From assembly GCF_900018785.1 (NCBI RefSeq), contig NZ_FCOY01000006.1:558001-622000 (forward strand): a stretch of DNA of 64,000 nucleotides, read 5' to 3'. Positions within the stretch are counted from its first letter, which is position 1. Each line of letters starts with the position of its first letter. The notes below the pieces were generated by a model. The model made no database searches, had not been told where the DNA came from, and saw only the letters and a program-made list of their open reading frames with translations. The position numbers were made by a program, and so were the translations under genes. Source of the stretch: Xanthomonas massiliensis. GTDB taxonomy: Bacteria > Pseudomonadota > Gammaproteobacteria > Xanthomonadales > Xanthomonadaceae. This document shows, piece by piece, positions 7,932 to 16,636 of this stretch.

Positions 7932-8855
7932 TTACATCCTCTGTATCCAGCATGTTACAATCTGGCGGCCTTGCCGGGCGCAGAATAGCCAGATTTCTCC
8001 TGGTCCACCGTCACTTCCCCGAGCGCCATAGGCTACATTGGGCGGGTCATTAATAACGGTGAGAGAATCTCCGCCGCCGCCATATCCGGAAACGTTCTCC
8101 CCGGTTGCAGTTCTGGCTGTTCCCTCAATATAGGTGTCGCCGCTAGGCGCAGAGAAGTTGATTTCAAAGCACGCGCTGTCTCCATTGTTAAATATTGCAC
8201 ATACTCTGCTGTCGCGGCCGAAATATTTTTTTGCTCTATTTTGCAGCAATTTTATAAATGCATCTCTAAGACCTTTGCCTGCCCATGTTGGCCCATACTT
8301 TTCTGTAAGAGCTGCCCATATGTCGTTAGATACAGCGGGTTCGTTTCTTTAGGCGAATGATTCAAAATATGCATTTTGTGATAGAACTATTATGGAGTCT
8401 TGTTTGGTGACTTCGATTATGGTATTTATTTCGGCTTCTTCTTCAGTTGATATATTTTCGAAGCTTGACTGCCATTGGTCGCCTGTTCCGGATGTAGTGG
8501 TCATAGGCTGTTTTGTGGTCGCGGCTTGTTTTGTGTCGTTTGACAGCGATATTATGCTTCCGGCTGGCACTGAATTGAGATGTGAATCGCCGGAAATGGA
8601 GGCCGGAACTCCTGTGCCGCCACCAGACGTTCCTCTAATGTGATTGAGGTATATTCGAATGGAATATTTTGTATTTGGATTTACGGCAAGTATGGTGTGT
8701 TCGCCGTACCAAGCAGCTGATTCTGCTCGGGCGGCGGCTTCGAACTGAGATAATGTAGAGCAGTCATTGCAAAAGACAACCATGTCCTTTGCCTGCGCTG
8801 CGAAGGTTGATAAAAAGAGCAGGGCGAGAGTCGATGCCCTTGAGAACAAATTCAT
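7932..8855 (-). pseudogene. Secreted protein gene split by one in-frame TAA
   Basis: From the ATG at 8855 (ribosome site TAAGGAT) a 168-residue frame runs to a TAA at 8351-8349. The first ~22 residues are a Sec signal peptide ending AAQA, followed by KDMVVFCNDCSTLSQFEAAA. Without any frame shift the codons after the TAA continue open for 138 more residues (RNEPAVSNDIWAALTEKYG onward) to a TAA at 7934-7932. The second half has a Gly-rich stretch and Cys pairs like the first. The simplest reading is one ~306-residue exported protein broken by a nonsense mutation. Alternatives are stop readthrough or two proteins, but the second half lacks a start with a ribosome site. No known domain was recognised; similar exported hypotheticals occur in xanthomonads from memory. 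Confidence 0.6.
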
Positions 8856-9462
8856 GCTAATATCCTTATATATGGAGATCCGGTTTATCTGTCGATGCCC
8901 GCGAATTGATTCGGTAACTCGGGATAGTTTCTTTTGCTTCCTCCTTATGGCTGGAAGTATAGGAATTATGTTGACTGGGCCGAGATTACGTGATTTTGAA
9001 AATATAACTTATTTGTTGTTACGTGTGTGGGGTATTGCGCGCGTGTTGCGAGGTTTGTCAGGTGCTTAATTGTCGATAACATCGGGCCGACGGTGAGTTT
9101 AGAAACTTTGTATTTAGTTTATTCCCTTGATCAAGTGACGTGTGGCCGGGATTCTGAGCCTAATGTTTGATGCGATGCGTTCGGCTTTGGCACGACAAGC
9201 TTGAAGATTACATCGAGATGATAGTAATGCAGAAATAAGTCTAAGTTGCCCTGGGTTGCTGTTGTGGCGCGCAAGCTCTGAATCAGTGACCTCAGAAGCA
9301 CTTGTTCAGTCGTGTGGTTCGTCTGTTCAACGGCTACGTCGCGCGGCTACCTTGGAATGTGGCTTGCCGCAACGGGAACTGGGAGCCGTGCCAGCCCACG
9401 TCGCTGGACTTGCATGATTCCGGGCGATAGCGTGTGAACGAATTTTTGCCTGCAGGACTCCC
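8856..9462. other. AT-rich intergenic stretch
   Basis: About 600 bp without a convincing gene. The left end (8856-8880) holds the ribosome site and leader of the minus-strand secreted gene. Composition returns to GC-rich from about 9320. A possible plus-strand frame at 8767-9069 lies antisense to the signal-peptide region and lacks coding character. No transposase remnant could be identified. Confidence 0.5.
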
Positions 9463-11433
9463 ATGAACCAACCTGCCCCGCGCCAGCTCACGCTGCGCGC
9501 CGTGATCCTGTCCGTCGTGCTCGCGGTGATCCTGTCCGCGGCCAACGCCTACCTGGGCCTGTTCGCCGGCCTGACCATCGCCACCGCGATCCCCGCGGCG
9601 GTGGTCTCGATGGGCGTGCTGCGCCTGCTCGGCGGCGGCACGATCCTGGAGAACAACATCGTCCAGACCGGTGCCTCGGCCGGCTCGTCGATCGCCGCCG
9701 GGGTGATCTTCACCATCCCGGCGCTGGTGATCATGGGCTACTGGCCGGACTTCAAGTACTGGTGGGTGCTGGGCATCGCCGGCCTGGGCGGCCTGCTGGG
9801 CGTGCTGTTCTCGGTGCCGCTGCGGCGCTCGATGATCGTCGAGGAGCCGCTGCCGTTCCCCGAGGGCAAGGCCGCGGCCGAGGTGCTCAAGGCCGGCGAA
9901 AACCCGGGCCCGGGGCTGAAGATCCTCGCCGTCGCCGGCAGCATCGGCGCGCTGGTCAAGCTGGCCGCGGCCAGCGGCCTGCGGGTGATCCCGGACACCT
10001 GGGCGCAGGCGGCCTACGTCGGCAGCTCCCGGGTCACCGCCTACCTCGGCACCAACCTGTCGCCGGCGCTGCTGGGCGTGGGCTACATCGTCGGGCTCAA
10101 CGTGGGCATCGTGGTGGTGTCCGGCTCGATCCTGTCCTGGCACATCGCCATCCCGCTGTACCAGGCGTTCTTCGCCGGTACCGACCCGGCCCTGGCCGGG
10201 CAGCTAGCCGGGGCCTCGGCGGCCGACGCGGCCTTCGCCGTCTGGAGCGCGAAGGTCCGCTACCTGGGCGTGGGCACGATGCTGGTGGGCGGCGTGTGGA
10301 CGCTGTTCTCGCTGCGCAAGTCGCTGCTGGGCGGCATCAGGTCCGGCCTGGCGGCCGCGCGCAAGAACAGCGGCGGCGAAGCGCTGGCCGAGACCGAGCG
10401 CGACCTGCCGATGAAGTGGATGATCATCGCGCTGGTGCTGTTCACCCTGCCGCTGCTGGGCCTGTACCAGGAGATCGTCGGGCTGTGGCACGTGTCCATC
10501 CCGATGACGGTCATCATGATCGTGGCCGGCTTCCTGTTCGTGTCGGTGTCCGGCTACCTGGCCGGGCTGATCGGTTCGTCCAACAACCCGGTATCGGGCA
10601 TCACCATCTCCACCATCCTGTTCGCCTCGGCGGTACTGCTGCTGTTGCTGGGCAAGCAGGGCGTGGTGCCGGTCGGTGCCGGCGGCGCGCCGCTCGGGGC
10701 GGTGGCCGCGATCATGATCGGCGCGGTGGTGTGCTGCGCGGCCTCGGTGGGCGGGGACAACCTGCAGGACCTCAAGGCCGGCTACCTGGTGGGCGCCACG
10801 CCGTGGAAGCAGCAGCTGATGCTGGGCATCGGCGCGTTCTCCTGCGCGCTGATCATGGCGCCGGTGCTGAACCTGCTGTCGCAGGCCTACGGCATCGGCC
10901 CGGCCACGCCGGAGCACCCGCAGTCGCTGGGGGCGCCGCAGGCCACGCTGATGGCCTCGGTCGCGCGCGGCCTGTTCGGCGGCCAGCTGCCGTGGACGAT
11001 GATCGCCATCGGCGCGGTGATCGGCGCGGCCATCATCGCCCTGGACGAGCAGCTCAAGCAGCGCGGCGCGCGCTTCCGGGTGCCGGTGCTGGCCGCGGCG
11101 ATCGGCATCTACCTGCCGCTGGAGCTGATGGTGCCGATCTTCATCGGCGGGCTGATCGCCCATTTCGTCGAGCGCTTCCACAGGCTCCGCCCGGACGACG
11201 AGGAGGGGCGCGACCGGGTGCATCGCCCGGGCGTGCTGTTCTCGGCCGGGCTGATCACCGGCGAAGCGCTGATGGGCATCGCCATCGCGATCCCGATCGT
11301 GGTGTCCGGCCGTGCCGACGTGCTGGCGCTGCCGCAGGTGCTGCAGCTCAACCAGTGGGTGGGCCTGCTGGTGCTGGCGGTGGTCGGCTGGCTGCTGTAC
11401 CGGGCCGGACGCAAGGGCGAGCGGATGGGGTGA
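9463..11433 (+). CDS. OPT family oligopeptide transporter
   Basis: A 656-residue, highly hydrophobic carrier with about 15 membrane segments. The N-terminal block (AANAYLGLFAGLTIATAIPA), NNIVQTGASAGSSIAAGVIF and SSNNPVSGITISTILFAS are hallmark segments of bacterial OPT transporters. Family members import oligopeptides or metal-siderophore conjugates with protons. The start is backed by AGGA upstream (gcaggactccc). It stands alone between the AT-rich island and a 329-bp gap. Substrate is not deducible, but a peptide role fits the POT and peptidase neighbours. Confidence 0.93.
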   Translation: MNQPAPRQLTLRAVILSVVLAVILSAANAYLGLFAGLTIATAIPAAVVSMGVLRLLGGGTILENNIVQTGASAGSSIAAGVIFTIPALVIMGYWPDFKYWWVLGIAGLGGLLGVLFSVPLRRSMIVEEPLPFPEGKAAAEVLKAGENPGPGLKILAVAGSIGALVKLAAASGLRVIPDTWAQAAYVGSSRVTAYLGTNLSPALLGVGYIVGLNVGIVVVSGSILSWHIAIPLYQAFFAGTDPALAGQLAGASAADAAFAVWSAKVRYLGVGTMLVGGVWTLFSLRKSLLGGIRSGLAAARKNSGGEALAETERDLPMKWMIIALVLFTLPLLGLYQEIVGLWHVSIPMTVIMIVAGFLFVSVSGYLAGLIGSSNNPVSGITISTILFASAVLLLLLGKQGVVPVGAGGAPLGAVAAIMIGAVVCCAASVGGDNLQDLKAGYLVGATPWKQQLMLGIGAFSCALIMAPVLNLLSQAYGIGPATPEHPQSLGAPQATLMASVARGLFGGQLPWTMIAIGAVIGAAIIALDEQLKQRGARFRVPVLAAAIGIYLPLELMVPIFIGGLIAHFVERFHRLRPDDEEGRDRVHRPGVLFSAGLITGEALMGIAIAIPIVVSGRADVLALPQVLQLNQWVGLLVLAVVGWLLYRAGRKGERMG

Positions 11434-11705
11434 GGATTCCCGGCGTCGTGTCGGTCCCGGCCCGGGGCGTGCACCCGGGGTGGCCGGGCGCCGCGTAGGC
11501 GGCCCGATCCGCGTCCATGGCCGTCCATCGGGCGGCGACGGGGGCAGGCCGCTGTCGGGCGCGGGCCCGTGGCCCCGCGTGGGCTTTGGCCCGGCACGGG
11601 CTTCCCCCGGCCCGGGTGCGCGAGGCGCGTGGAATGCTCCACGCGCGCGCCGGACGTTTCGCGGCAGCGCCACCCCCGGCACGCGGTGCGCGTGACTTCC
11701 TGCCT

Positions 11706-11734
11706 TTGCCGCCGCGCCTGCGTACGCCTACCAT
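11706..11734 (+). promoter_or_regulatory. Promoter of the S9 peptidase gene
   Basis: TTGCCG (11706-11711), a 17-bp spacer and TACCAT (11729-11734) lie 28 bases before the ATG. Each hexamer matches consensus at 4 of 6 positions with ideal spacing. The rest of the gap 11434-11705 is featureless GC-rich sequence. Confidence 0.5.
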
Positions 11735-11762
11735 CGGGAGTTTTCCAGTTCGGGGAGCTTCG

Positions 11763-13847
11763 ATGAACCTGCGCCACGCCCTGCTGCCGCTGTGCCTGAT
11801 GGCCGCGACTTCGGCCACCGCCGCCACCCGCGGCTTCGACGTGCACGACATGGTCAAGCTCGACCGCGTGTCCGCGCCCACGCTCACGCCGGATGGCGGC
11901 ACCCTGGTGTTCGCCCGGCGGGTGATGGACGCGGAGGTGACCAAGGCCAGCACCGGGCTGTGGGTGCGCGACCTGCGCACGCGCGATGCCCGCCCGCCGC
12001 GCCGGCTCACGCCGGAAGGCTGGAACGTCAATTCGCCCTCCCTTTCCCCGGATGGACGCACGGTCTATTTCCTCAGCGCCAAGGGCGGCAGCCAGCAGCT
12101 GTACGCCATCGCCCTGGATGGCGGCCAGCCCCGGCAGCTGACCGATTTCGCCGTCGATGTGGACAGCTACCACGTCGCCCCGCAGGGCGACCGCGTCGCC
12201 TTCAGCGCCGGCGTCTTCCAGGATTGCGGTTCCGACCTGGCCTGCACCAGGCAGAAGCTGGAAGCGGCCGAGCATGCCAAGTCCAGCGGCAAGGTGTTCG
12301 ATTCGCTGTTCGTGCGCCACTGGGACACCTGGAACGACGGCCGCCGCAACACCCTGTTCGTCGCGCCGCTGCCGGCCGCCGGCGGCAAGCCGGTGGACGG
12401 CGCCTCGGCGGTCAGCGCGACGCTGGGCGGCGACATCCCGTCCAAGCCCTTCGGCGGCAGCGAGGACTACACCTGGGCGCCGGACGGCAAGTCGCTGGTC
12501 GCCAGCGTGCGCATCGCCGGGCGCGAGGAACCGTGGTCGACCAACTTCGACCTGTACCGCATCGACGCCGACGGCCGCGGTGCGCCGGTCAACCTGACCG
12601 CGGCCAACCCGGCCTGGGATGCCACCCCGCTGTTCAGCGCCGACGGCAAGACCCTGTACTACACCGCGATGAAGCGGCCCGGCTTCGAGGCCGACCGCTT
12701 CGCGGTGATGGCGCTGGACCTGGCCAGCGGCCAGGCGCACGAGATCGACCCGGATTGGGATCGCTCGGCCGGGGGCCTGGCGTTGTCGGCCGACGGCCGG
12801 TTCCTGTACACCACCGCCGACGACATGGGCCAGCATCCGCTGTTCAAGATCGACATCGCCAGCGGCCAGGTCGAGCAGCTGGTCGGCGACGGCAGCGTGG
12901 GCTCGCCGGTGGCGGCCGGGCCGACCCTGGCCTTCACCCGCAATTCGCTCAACAGCGGCGACCAGATCCTGGTGACCGACGCCGAGGCCAAGGCGCCGCT
13001 GCGCGCGATCACGCCGGCCACCGGCGAGGTGCTGCCGGAGGTGGCCTTCGGCGACTTCGAGCAGTTCGACTTCAAGGGCTGGAACGGCGACACCGTGCAC
13101 GGCTACGTGGTCAAGCCGTGGAACTACCAGCCCGGCCGGAAGTATCCGGTGGCGTTCCTGATCCACGGCGGCCCGCAGGGCAGCTTCGGCAACGGCTGGA
13201 GCTACCGCTGGAACCCGCAGACCTACGCCGGCCAGGGCTATGCGGTGGTGATGATCGATTTCCACGGTTCCACCGGCTACGGCCAGGCCTTCACCGACGC
13301 GATCAGCCAGCACTGGGGCGACCGCCCGCTGGAGGACCTGAAGAAGGGCTGGGACGCGGCGCAGAAGCAGTACGGCTTCCTCGACGGCGACAAGGCCTGC
13401 GCGCTCGGCGCCAGCTACGGCGGCTACATGACCTACTGGCTGGCCGGCAACTGGTTCGACAAGGACGGCAACCCGGCGTTCAAGTGCCTGGTCGACCACG
13501 ATGGCGTGTTCGACAACCGGATGATGGGCTACAGCACCGAGGAGCTGTGGTTCAGCGAGTGGGAGAACGGCGGCACGCCGTGGCAGAACCCGGCCGGTTA
13601 CGAGAAGTTCAACCCGATCGACCACGTCAAGGACTGGAAGGCGCCGATCCTGGTCATCCATAGCCAGCAGGACTTCCGCATCCCGGTCGAGCAGGGCCTG
13701 GCCGCGTTCACCGCGGCCCAGCGCAAGGGCATCGAGTCCCGGTTCCTGTATTTCCCGGACGAGAACCACTGGGTGCTCAAGCCGCAGAACTCGATCCTGT
13801 GGCACGACACGGTCAACGCCTGGCTGAAGCAGCACATCGGCCAGTGA
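11763..13847 (+). CDS. S9 family prolyl-oligopeptidase-type serine peptidase
   Basis: 694 residues. A Sec signal peptide (MNLRHALLPLCLMAATSATA) precedes a beta-propeller-like N-terminal half with WD40-type repeats (for example SPSLSPDGRTVYFLSAKGG) and a C-terminal alpha/beta hydrolase. The triad is readable: S551 in GASYGGYM, D637 in SQQDFRIP, H669 in DENHW. This is the dipeptidyl/acylaminoacyl peptidase layout (S9B/S9C), acting on short peptides in the periplasm. The start was placed at 11763 because the signal peptide begins there and GGGGAG precedes it. A 13-bp hairpin follows the stop. Confidence 0.92.
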   Translation: MNLRHALLPLCLMAATSATAATRGFDVHDMVKLDRVSAPTLTPDGGTLVFARRVMDAEVTKASTGLWVRDLRTRDARPPRRLTPEGWNVNSPSLSPDGRTVYFLSAKGGSQQLYAIALDGGQPRQLTDFAVDVDSYHVAPQGDRVAFSAGVFQDCGSDLACTRQKLEAAEHAKSSGKVFDSLFVRHWDTWNDGRRNTLFVAPLPAAGGKPVDGASAVSATLGGDIPSKPFGGSEDYTWAPDGKSLVASVRIAGREEPWSTNFDLYRIDADGRGAPVNLTAANPAWDATPLFSADGKTLYYTAMKRPGFEADRFAVMALDLASGQAHEIDPDWDRSAGGLALSADGRFLYTTADDMGQHPLFKIDIASGQVEQLVGDGSVGSPVAAGPTLAFTRNSLNSGDQILVTDAEAKAPLRAITPATGEVLPEVAFGDFEQFDFKGWNGDTVHGYVVKPWNYQPGRKYPVAFLIHGGPQGSFGNGWSYRWNPQTYAGQGYAVVMIDFHGSTGYGQAFTDAISQHWGDRPLEDLKKGWDAAQKQYGFLDGDKACALGASYGGYMTYWLAGNWFDKDGNPAFKCLVDHDGVFDNRMMGYSTEELWFSEWENGGTPWQNPAGYEKFNPIDHVKDWKAPILVIHSQQDFRIPVEQGLAAFTAAQRKGIESRFLYFPDENHWVLKPQNSILWHDTVNAWLKQHIGQ

Positions 13848-13858
13848 CGCGGTGAACC

Positions 13859-13887
13859 GGGAACGCCGCGCGATGCGCGGCGTTCCC
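13859..13887 (+). terminator. Hairpin after the S9 peptidase gene
   Basis: GGGAACGCCGCGC and GCGCGGCGTTCCC form a perfect 13-bp stem around GAT, 11 bases after the stop codon. No T-run follows, so termination may be partial. Confidence 0.55.
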
Positions 13888-13960
13888 TCGTGTGCCGCGG
13901 TGGCATGCAAGCGCGGTGCCGCCGCGCGTTCCTTCCTTGACCGTTCCCGAGTGACCGCCG

Positions 13961-15223
13961 ATGCCTGCCGATGCCGCCGTACCCGTGTCCCACGCCCTGA
14001 TCCAGAACGACATCGTCGTCTTCGGCCTGATCGCCGCCACCCTCGGCGCGGTGTTCTGGACCTCGGCGCGCACGTCCGGCTTCTGGAAGCGCTTCTACAC
14101 CTTCGTGCCGGCACTGCTGCTGTGCTACCTGATCCCCGGCGTCTACAACACCGTCGGCCTGATCGATGGCCAGAACACCCGGCTCTACGCCCCGATCGCG
14201 CGCGACGTGCTGCTGCCGGCGGCGCTGGTGCTGCTCACGCTCACGGTCGACCTCAAGGGCATGCTGCGGCTCGGGCCGAAGATCATCGCGATGTACCTGG
14301 GCGCGTCCTTCAGCATCATGCTCGGCGCGGTGGTCGCCTTCCTGCTGTTCAAGTGGCTGCATCCGTCCACGGTGGCGGGCGATACCTGGGGCGGCATGGC
14401 CGCGCTGGCCGGCAGCTGGATCGGCGGCGGCGCCAACATGCTGGCCATGCGCGAGGTGTTCCAGGTCAACGCCACCACCTTCGGCCAGTTCGCGGTGGTG
14501 GACGTGGGCGTGGGCTACGTGTGGATGGCGCTGCTGATCTTCCTGGCCGCGCGCGCGCCGGCCATCGACGCGCGCAGCGGCGCGGATACCTCCGGCCTGG
14601 ATGCGCTGCAGGAGCGGGTGGCGCGCTTCCAGGCCGAGCACGAGCGCGTGGCCAGCCTGACCGACCTGATGCTGATCGTGGCGGTGGCCTTCGGCGCGGT
14701 CGGGCTGTCGCACGCCATCGCCGCGCCGCTGGCGGCCTGGTTCGGGACGAACGTGGCCTGGGCGTCGCAGTTCAGCCTGGACGCGCCGTTCGTGTGGGTG
14801 GTGGTGATCGCCACCACGATCGGCCTGGGCCTGAGCTTCACCCGCGCGCGCACGCTCGACGGCGCCGGCGCCTCCAAGCTCGGCTCGCTGCTGCTGTATT
14901 TCCTGATCGCCTGCATCGGCATGCAGATGGACCTGCTGGCGCTGCTCGACCGGCCGTGGCTGTTCGCGCTGGGAGTCGTCTGGATCCTGGTGCACATCGT
15001 GCTGCTGTGGGCGCTGGGCCGCCTGCTGAAGGTGCCGTTCTTCTATTTCGCCATCGGCTCGCAGAGCAACATCGGCGGCCCGGCCTCGGCGCCGGTGGTG
15101 GCCGCGGCCTTCCATCCGGCGTTGGCACCGGTCGGCGTGGTGCTCGGTACCATGGGCTACGCCACCGGCACCTACCTGGCCTACGTGGTGGGCATCACCC
15201 TGCGCGCCCTGGCCGGCGGGTGA
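13961..15223 (+). CDS. DUF819 family membrane permease
   Basis: A 420-residue protein with about ten hydrophobic helices, spread over two halves separated by a charged loop (around residues 195-225). Segments such as YNTVGLIDGQNTRLY and LAGSWIGGGANMLAMRE match DUF819 (YjcL-like) proteins. These look like symporters, but I know of no settled substrate. ATG 13961 is used because earlier in-frame sequence has no membrane or signal character. The Roadblock/GTPase pair follows 34 bp downstream. Confidence 0.82.
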   Translation: MPADAAVPVSHALIQNDIVVFGLIAATLGAVFWTSARTSGFWKRFYTFVPALLLCYLIPGVYNTVGLIDGQNTRLYAPIARDVLLPAALVLLTLTVDLKGMLRLGPKIIAMYLGASFSIMLGAVVAFLLFKWLHPSTVAGDTWGGMAALAGSWIGGGANMLAMREVFQVNATTFGQFAVVDVGVGYVWMALLIFLAARAPAIDARSGADTSGLDALQERVARFQAEHERVASLTDLMLIVAVAFGAVGLSHAIAAPLAAWFGTNVAWASQFSLDAPFVWVVVIATTIGLGLSFTRARTLDGAGASKLGSLLLYFLIACIGMQMDLLALLDRPWLFALGVVWILVHIVLLWALGRLLKVPFFYFAIGSQSNIGGPASAPVVAAAFHPALAPVGVVLGTMGYATGTYLAYVVGITLRALAGG

Positions 15224-15257
15224 GCCGGGTACGCGCACACGAGGCATACGCAAGGCG

Positions 15258-15710
15258 ATGGAAGAACGTACGGTCGAAAAGGTGATGCAGACCATGGCGG
15301 CGAGGCCGGCCGGGCGGGTCTACCCGGTGGCGGCCATCCAGGCCGTGTTCGGCCGCCTGCAGGCGCGCTGCCCGGCGCTGCGCCTGCTGCTGCTGTCCAC
15401 CTCGGAAGGGCGCACGGTGGCCGACTGGTGCCGGGTCCCGGCCGATCCCCGGCGCCTGTCGGCCATGTCCAATTCCTTCCTCACCCTGGGCGAGACCGTG
15501 GTCCGCGAGCTCGACGTCGCGCCGGCGGACTACGCCACCGTGTGCACGCCGGCCGGCAACATGGTGTTCGTGCGGATCCTGGCCGGGCGCCCGTTCACCC
15601 TGGCCGCGCTGGCCGGGCCGGAAGCCAGCCTCGGCGCGGTGCTGGTGGCCGTGCGCGACGGCGCGCGCCAGCTGGGGGAGATCCTGCAGGAGCCGGCCGC
15701 GCATGACTGA
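15258..15710 (+). CDS. Roadblock/LC7-domain protein
   Basis: 150 residues. The body from about residue 20 to 135 has the helix-sheet pattern of Roadblock/LC7 domains (MglB-like), with LRLLLLSTSEGRTVADWC and YATVCTPAGNMVFVRIL as core strands. Such proteins dimerise and act as GAPs or scaffolds for partner GTPases. The last codons overlap the start of a small GTPase gene by 8 bases, so the two are translationally coupled. No kinase or DUF742 gene of an actinobacterial conservon is present. Role in this organism is unknown; polarity or transport control is inferred from MglA/MglB. Confidence 0.75.
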   Translation: MEERTVEKVMQTMAARPAGRVYPVAAIQAVFGRLQARCPALRLLLLSTSEGRTVADWCRVPADPRRLSAMSNSFLTLGETVVRELDVAPADYATVCTPAGNMVFVRILAGRPFTLAALAGPEASLGAVLVAVRDGARQLGEILQEPAAHD

Positions 15711-16260
15711 CACCGCGCCGGCCTACCAGAACAAGCTGGTGTTCGTGGGCCATGTCGGCGCCGGCAAGACCACCGCGATCGGCGCGATCTGCGACGGCGA
15801 ACCGGTCAGCACGGAAATGCCCATGGACGAGGCCGTGGACGGCAAGCGCACCAGCACCATGGCGCTGGACTACGCCAGCGTCGAGCTGGGCGACGGCGAG
15901 CTGCTGCACGTGTACGGCGTGCCCGGCCAGCGCTACCTGGATTTCATGTGGCCCATCGTCTGCGAGGGCGCCATGGGCATCGTCGTGCTCGCCAATGCCG
16001 CCGAACCGGATGCCGGCGTCGACCTGCCGGAGATGCTCAGCGAGTTCTCGCAGCTGGCGCCGGACGCGAGCTTCGTGGTCGGCATCACCCATGGCGACCA
16101 GGTGCCGGATTTCCACCTGGCCGACGTGCGCGAGCGGCTGCTGGCACGCGGCTATGCGGCACCGGTGCTGCAGGTGGATGCACGCGATGCGGTGCAGGTG
16201 GAACTGCTGGTGCGCACCCTGCTGGGCTATCGCTTCACCGGCGATCGCCTGCCGGGGTGA
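15703..16260 (+). CDS. MglA-like small Ras-type GTPase
   Basis: 185 residues. The P-loop GHVGAGKT lies at 16-23, a switch-I-like Thr and a TSTMALDYAS segment follow, then YGVPGQ as the G3 region and THGDQV in place of N/TKxD for guanine recognition. This resembles the COG2229-type GTPases paired with Roadblock proteins. It would cycle between GTP and GDP in the cytoplasm under control of the overlapping Roadblock gene. The G3 Asp-x-x-Gly is replaced by V-P-G-Q, a known variation in such prokaryotic GTPases. A palindromic terminator follows about 100 bp later. Confidence 0.78.
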   Translation: MTDTAPAYQNKLVFVGHVGAGKTTAIGAICDGEPVSTEMPMDEAVDGKRTSTMALDYASVELGDGELLHVYGVPGQRYLDFMWPIVCEGAMGIVVLANAAEPDAGVDLPEMLSEFSQLAPDASFVVGITHGDQVPDFHLADVRERLLARGYAAPVLQVDARDAVQVELLVRTLLGYRFTGDRLPG

Positions 16261-16330
16261 GCGTGCCGCCCGGGCGAACGGACGAGCAACCGGCCCGCGG
16301 GCGTGCCTGCGTGGCCGTGCTTTGACCGTG

Positions 16331-16357
16331 CCGCCAAGAGAAGTCCGCCAAGAGAAG
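16331..16357 (+). repeat. Two 13-bp direct repeats
   Basis: CCGCCAAGAGAAG occurs at 16331-16343 and again at 16345-16357 with one base between. It lies between the GTPase stop and the terminator hairpin. Confidence 0.6.
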
Positions 16358-16382
16358 AAGGGCGCCCCGCGGGGCGCCCTTC
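16357..16382. terminator. Bidirectional terminator between converging genes
   Basis: A perfect 26-bp palindrome: GAAGGGCGCCCC-GC-GGGGCGCCCTTC. It sits between the plus-strand GTPase gene and the minus-strand ybdD gene, so it can serve both. No long T-run. Confidence 0.7.
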
Positions 16383-16409
16383 GCACGACCGGGCCCGGCC
16401 GGCCTGTCC

Positions 16410-16634
16410 TCAGCAGCAGCGGAATCCCTTGCCACCGCCGAAGCGCGCCTCCTGGCGCTCGCGGAAGAAGGTCGGATAGTCCATGACCGGCCGGTCCGGG
16501 TGCTTCTCGCCCATGTGGCGGACGTAGTTGTCGTAGTCCGGGATGCCGCAGCACAGCCGCGCGGTCTGCACCAAGCGCCGCCACACCCGCAGGTGCACCT
16601 GGTAGTAGCTGGCCGGAACGAGCGCGGTGCCCAT
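16410..16634 (-). CDS. ybdD: YbdD/YjiX (DUF466) family small protein
   Basis: 74 residues, ending [12 protein letters not shown]...[24 protein letters not shown], which matches E. coli YbdD/YjiX almost motif for motif, including the final Cys pair. In enterobacteria this small protein is always encoded just after CstA or BtsT. Here it starts 2 bases after the cstA stop on the same strand. Its molecular job is not established; an accessory or regulatory role for the carrier is inferred from the constant pairing. Confidence 0.88.
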   Translation of the reverse strand: MGTALVPASYYQVHLRVWRRLVQTARLCCGIPDYDNYVRHMGEKHPDRPVMDYPTFFRERQEARFGGGKGFRCC

Positions 16635-16636
16635 GC

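Noticed and set aside
8767-9069. Plus-strand 100-codon frame in the AT-rich island
   Set aside because: Antisense to the signal-peptide end of the secreted gene, no ribosome site and no family.
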